From the NCBI GenBank assembly GCA_036274595.1, contig DASUFL010000056.1, forward strand, positions 1 through 64,000: DNA of 64,000 nt, given 5' to 3'. Positions 62,136-64,000 of this stretch are shown in pieces. Made by a program: the position numbers and the translations under genes. The stretch's first letter is position 1; each line of letters opens with the position of its first letter. The DNA is from WS-9 sp036274595. GTDB lineage: Bacteria; Eisenbacteria; RBG-16-71-46; SZUA-252. The notes beneath the pieces are model-generated. The model was given only the letters and a program-made list of their open reading frames with translations. It did no database searches and had not been told where the DNA came from.

Positions 62136-62657
62136 ATGAATCCCATGAATCCGAATTCGAAGAAGTTTCTCGCGATGGCGACGGCGCTCATGATGGGAGC
62201 GATCCTCATGGCGCTCGCGATCCCGCACCCCGCGAACGCGTTCCATCTCGTCGGCGTCGGCCCGCGGGTCGGCTTCACGGATCCCGACGGCGTGGACAAC
62301 ACGGTGAACGTGGGCGGCGGCCTCGACTTCGAGCAGGGCGGAAGCCGCATTCATCTCGTCCCGAGCTTGCTCTACTGGAACAACGAAGGCTTGAGTGACA
62401 TCAATCCGAACTTCGACGCCATGTACCACTTCAGTCCCGCCGGTCGCGTGAGCCCCTACGTAGGCGCCGGCCTCGGGATCCATGCCTATTCACAGGACGG
62501 TCCGGGTGATCCCGGAACGGATGTGGGAGCGAATCTCTTCGGTGGGCTTCTCTTCCCGTCCCGCGGCACCAGCTTCTTCGTGGAAGGCCGCGCCGTCATC
62601 GCCGACCGTGACCAGATTGGCGTGCTCGGCGGAGTGAACTTCAACCTCGGTCGGTAA
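62136..62657 (+). CDS. Second small outer-membrane beta-barrel protein
   Basis: A 173-residue exported protein with GGGGGGA upstream of ATG 62136. The signal peptide ends in ANA near residue 35. The mature protein has GVGPRVGFTDPDG, VGGGLDFEQGG, SPYVGAGLGIHAYSQ and GVLGGVNFNLGR, short glycine-rich strands of an eight-strand barrel. Residues around the loop QDGPGDPGTD are acidic and could bind a cation. A strong terminator follows at 62704. Confidence 0.78.
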   Translation: MNPMNPNSKKFLAMATALMMGAILMALAIPHPANAFHLVGVGPRVGFTDPDGVDNTVNVGGGLDFEQGGSRIHLVPSLLYWNNEGLSDINPNFDAMYHFSPAGRVSPYVGAGLGIHAYSQDGPGDPGTDVGANLFGGLLFPSRGTSFFVEGRAVIADRDQIGVLGGVNFNLGR

Positions 62658-62703
62658 GCCTCGCGAGCGCACGTTTCCCCGCGCACGCCGCTCCGGCCAG
62701 TAT

Positions 62704-62739
62704 GGGCCCGCCCCAATCGGGGCGGGCCCCCTCGCTTTT
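62704..62739 (+). terminator. Strong Rho-independent terminator
   Basis: A perfect 11-bp stem (GGGCCCGCCCC at 62704-62714 and GGGGCGGGCCC at 62719-62729) with the loop AATC, followed by CTTTT at 62735-62739. It ends the two-barrel unit. Confidence 0.9.
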
Positions 62740-62886
62740 CGGACCGGCGACCCCTAGAATTCAGGGACGTCAGGGTCGACCTCGAAGCGAACTCCTCCCC
62801 GCCTGGAGACGCCCGTCAGCGATTCCCCGGTCCCGCCGGGACCGCCTCGCGATTCCGGTTCGAGGACTGACTCCACACCCACCGAG

Positions 62887-64000
62887 ATGCTCCGCACGAA
62901 CGCCGAGCCGCATCCCGCGCGCCCGCCGTCCTCCCCGTCCGCGCGCTGGGGCGAGTTCTCGCTGCTCGAGCGCCTCGGATCTGGCACGTTCGGGGAAGTG
63001 TGGAGGGCCTGGGATCCGGCGCTGCGGCGCGAGATCGCCGTGAAATTCCTCCGCGAGCGAGCCGATGCGACGGGCGCGGTCCACCAGGCGGCTCTCCTCG
63101 ACGAGGCGCGCGCCCTCGCGCGGATACGGCACCCCGGAGTGGCGGCGGTGTACGGCGTGGCGGAGTTCGACGGAAGAGCCGGGCTGTGGATGGAGTACCT
63201 GCGAGGGCCCAGTCTCGCCTCCGTGCTCGAGGAGAGAGGGGCGATGCCGTGGCGCGACGTGATTCGCGTAGGCTGCGAGCTCTGCTCCGCGCTCGAGGCC
63301 CTCCAGCACGCAGGTCTGGTCCACCGGGACATCAAGCCCGCCAACGTCGTGATGGAGTCCGACGGGCGGGCGGTGCTCGCCGACTTCGGACTGGGCATGC
63401 GCCGCCGGCTCCTCGAGCCGAACGAGATGAAGCAGGGCTGGGGAACGCCGCTCTTCATGGCGCCGAGCCTGCTTCGTGGCGGTGCCCCCACGTTCCGGAC
63501 GGATCTCTATGCCGTGGGTGTGACGCTACTGTGGGCCCTCACCGGCCGCGCCCCGTTCGAGTCGCGCACCCTTCCGGATCTCCAGATCGAATCGGCCCGG
63601 GGACCGACCATCGTGCTTCCCAACTTGAACCGGGACGCGCCGATGGCCCTCGTCGACCTGATCGGGAAGAGCCTCGAGGAGTCCGACCCCGCGCGGCTCA
63701 CGGCGTCGAAGATGCGCGCCGGCCTCGAGTCGCTTCAGAGCCCCAAGCAGGCCCTGGATCTCGCCGTCCGGCCCTCGATCGCCGTGCTGCCGTTCCTGAA
63801 CCGGAGCGCGGACGAATCGACCGACTACTTCTCGGACGGACTCGCCGACGAGCTGGTGATGGTTCTCTCCAAGATCCAGGGGCTCCGCGTCATCGCTCGG
63901 ACCGCCTCGTTCCAGTTCAAGGGCAAGACCGAGGATCTCGCGGTGATCGGCGCCAAGCTGAACGTCGCGACCCTGCTCGAGGGAAGCGTCGTCAAGCAGG
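62887..64000 (+). CDS. Ser/Thr protein kinase with TolB-like region, cut by the window end
   Basis: The frame is open from ATG 62887 to the last base, 371 residues visible. The kinase domain has LGSGTFGEVWRAWD (P-loop), IAVKFLRE (Lys), VHRDIKPANVVM, LADFGLGMRR and WGTPLFMAPSLL. From about residue 294 the TolB-like module begins: PSIAVLPFLNRSADE, DYFSDGLADELVMVLSKI and LEGSVVKQ. The order is the same as in the kinase at 38989, so a TPR region is expected beyond the window. The activation segment APSLL replaces the common APE, which is slightly unusual. No ribosome site better than ATG 62887 was seen. Confidence 0.88.
   Translation, partial: MLRTNAEPHPARPPSSPSARWGEFSLLERLGSGTFGEVWRAWDPALRREIAVKFLRERADATGAVHQAALLDEARALARIRHPGVAAVYGVAEFDGRAGLWMEYLRGPSLASVLEERGAMPWRDVIRVGCELCSALEALQHAGLVHRDIKPANVVMESDGRAVLADFGLGMRRRLLEPNEMKQGWGTPLFMAPSLLRGGAPTFRTDLYAVGVTLLWALTGRAPFESRTLPDLQIESARGPTIVLPNLNRDAPMALVDLIGKSLEESDPARLTASKMRAGLESLQSPKQALDLAVRPSIAVLPFLNRSADESTDYFSDGLADELVMVLSKIQGLRVIARTASFQFKGKTEDLAVIGAKLNVATLLEGSVVKQ

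Noticed and set aside
62828..62844. Small perfect hairpin CGGTCCC-GCC-GGGACCG before the last kinase gene
   Set aside because: Seven-bp GC stem without a T-run; such hairpins arise easily in this base composition and no function can be supported.
1..64000. CRISPR arrays, tRNA or rRNA genes, insertion sequences, prophage
   Set aside because: I looked for regular repeats, cloverleaf-like segments, transposase motifs and phage genes and saw none; a short tRNA could still be missed by eye.

Overview
This GC-rich window reads as a chromosomal segment of a Gram-negative, outer-membrane-bearing bacterium of the Candidatus Eisenbacteria / FCB-like kind. The reasons are many predicted outer-membrane beta-barrels, secreted proteins ending in an FlgD-Ig / T9SS-like sorting module (MCO at 30320-33373, large protein at 58422-61304), serine/threonine kinases fused to TolB-like and TPR regions, and frequent GTG/TTG starts with 1-4 nt gene overlaps. 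The lineage is inferred from gene content only; no rRNA, tRNA, CRISPR array, phage or insertion sequence was seen.

Layout. 1-6175: end of rsmA, an outer-membrane protein, two small lipoproteins, a YibQ-type divergent polysaccharide deacetylase and pdxJ. 6176-14686: a complete phosphate regulon arranged as two convergent units, porin - mini-ORF - pstS - pstC - pstA on the plus strand and phoB - phoR - pstB - phoU on the minus strand. GTAAC repeats in an 11-bp helical register stand before the porin, pstB and phoB. 14687-23850: a membrane glycosyltransferase, secD-secF, a secreted small protein, a metallophosphoesterase, then an M28 peptidase - GntR regulator - M20 peptidase operon with a 15-bp dyad at its promoter. 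24040-30315: a tightly coupled operon DUF4159 - DUF4175 - TPR - AsnB-like secreted protein. 30320-41735: multicopper oxidase fusion, NAD-dependent epimerase, CAX exchanger, an Omp85-like barrel with a kinase-like N-terminal part, a small phosphodiesterase, a kinase-TolB-TPR protein and an orphan prepilin.

41866-49187: a six-gene minus-strand operon hyfB-hyfC-hyfE-hyfF-hyfG-hyfI-like. The ion-pumping membrane subunits look intact, but the catalytic subunit lacks all four Ni-Fe cysteines and the small subunit keeps only one of four proximal-cluster cysteines. I regard this as the most interesting system in the window: a complex I / group-4-hydrogenase relative (Ehr type) with a stripped redox module.

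49323-64000: a CBM9/DUF5916 outer-membrane protein, a Rieske oxygenase, a FadE-type acyl-CoA dehydrogenase, an MFS-spermidine-synthase fusion, a large secreted FlgD-Ig protein, two small beta-barrels ending in a strong terminator, and the start of a second kinase-TolB protein cut by the window end.
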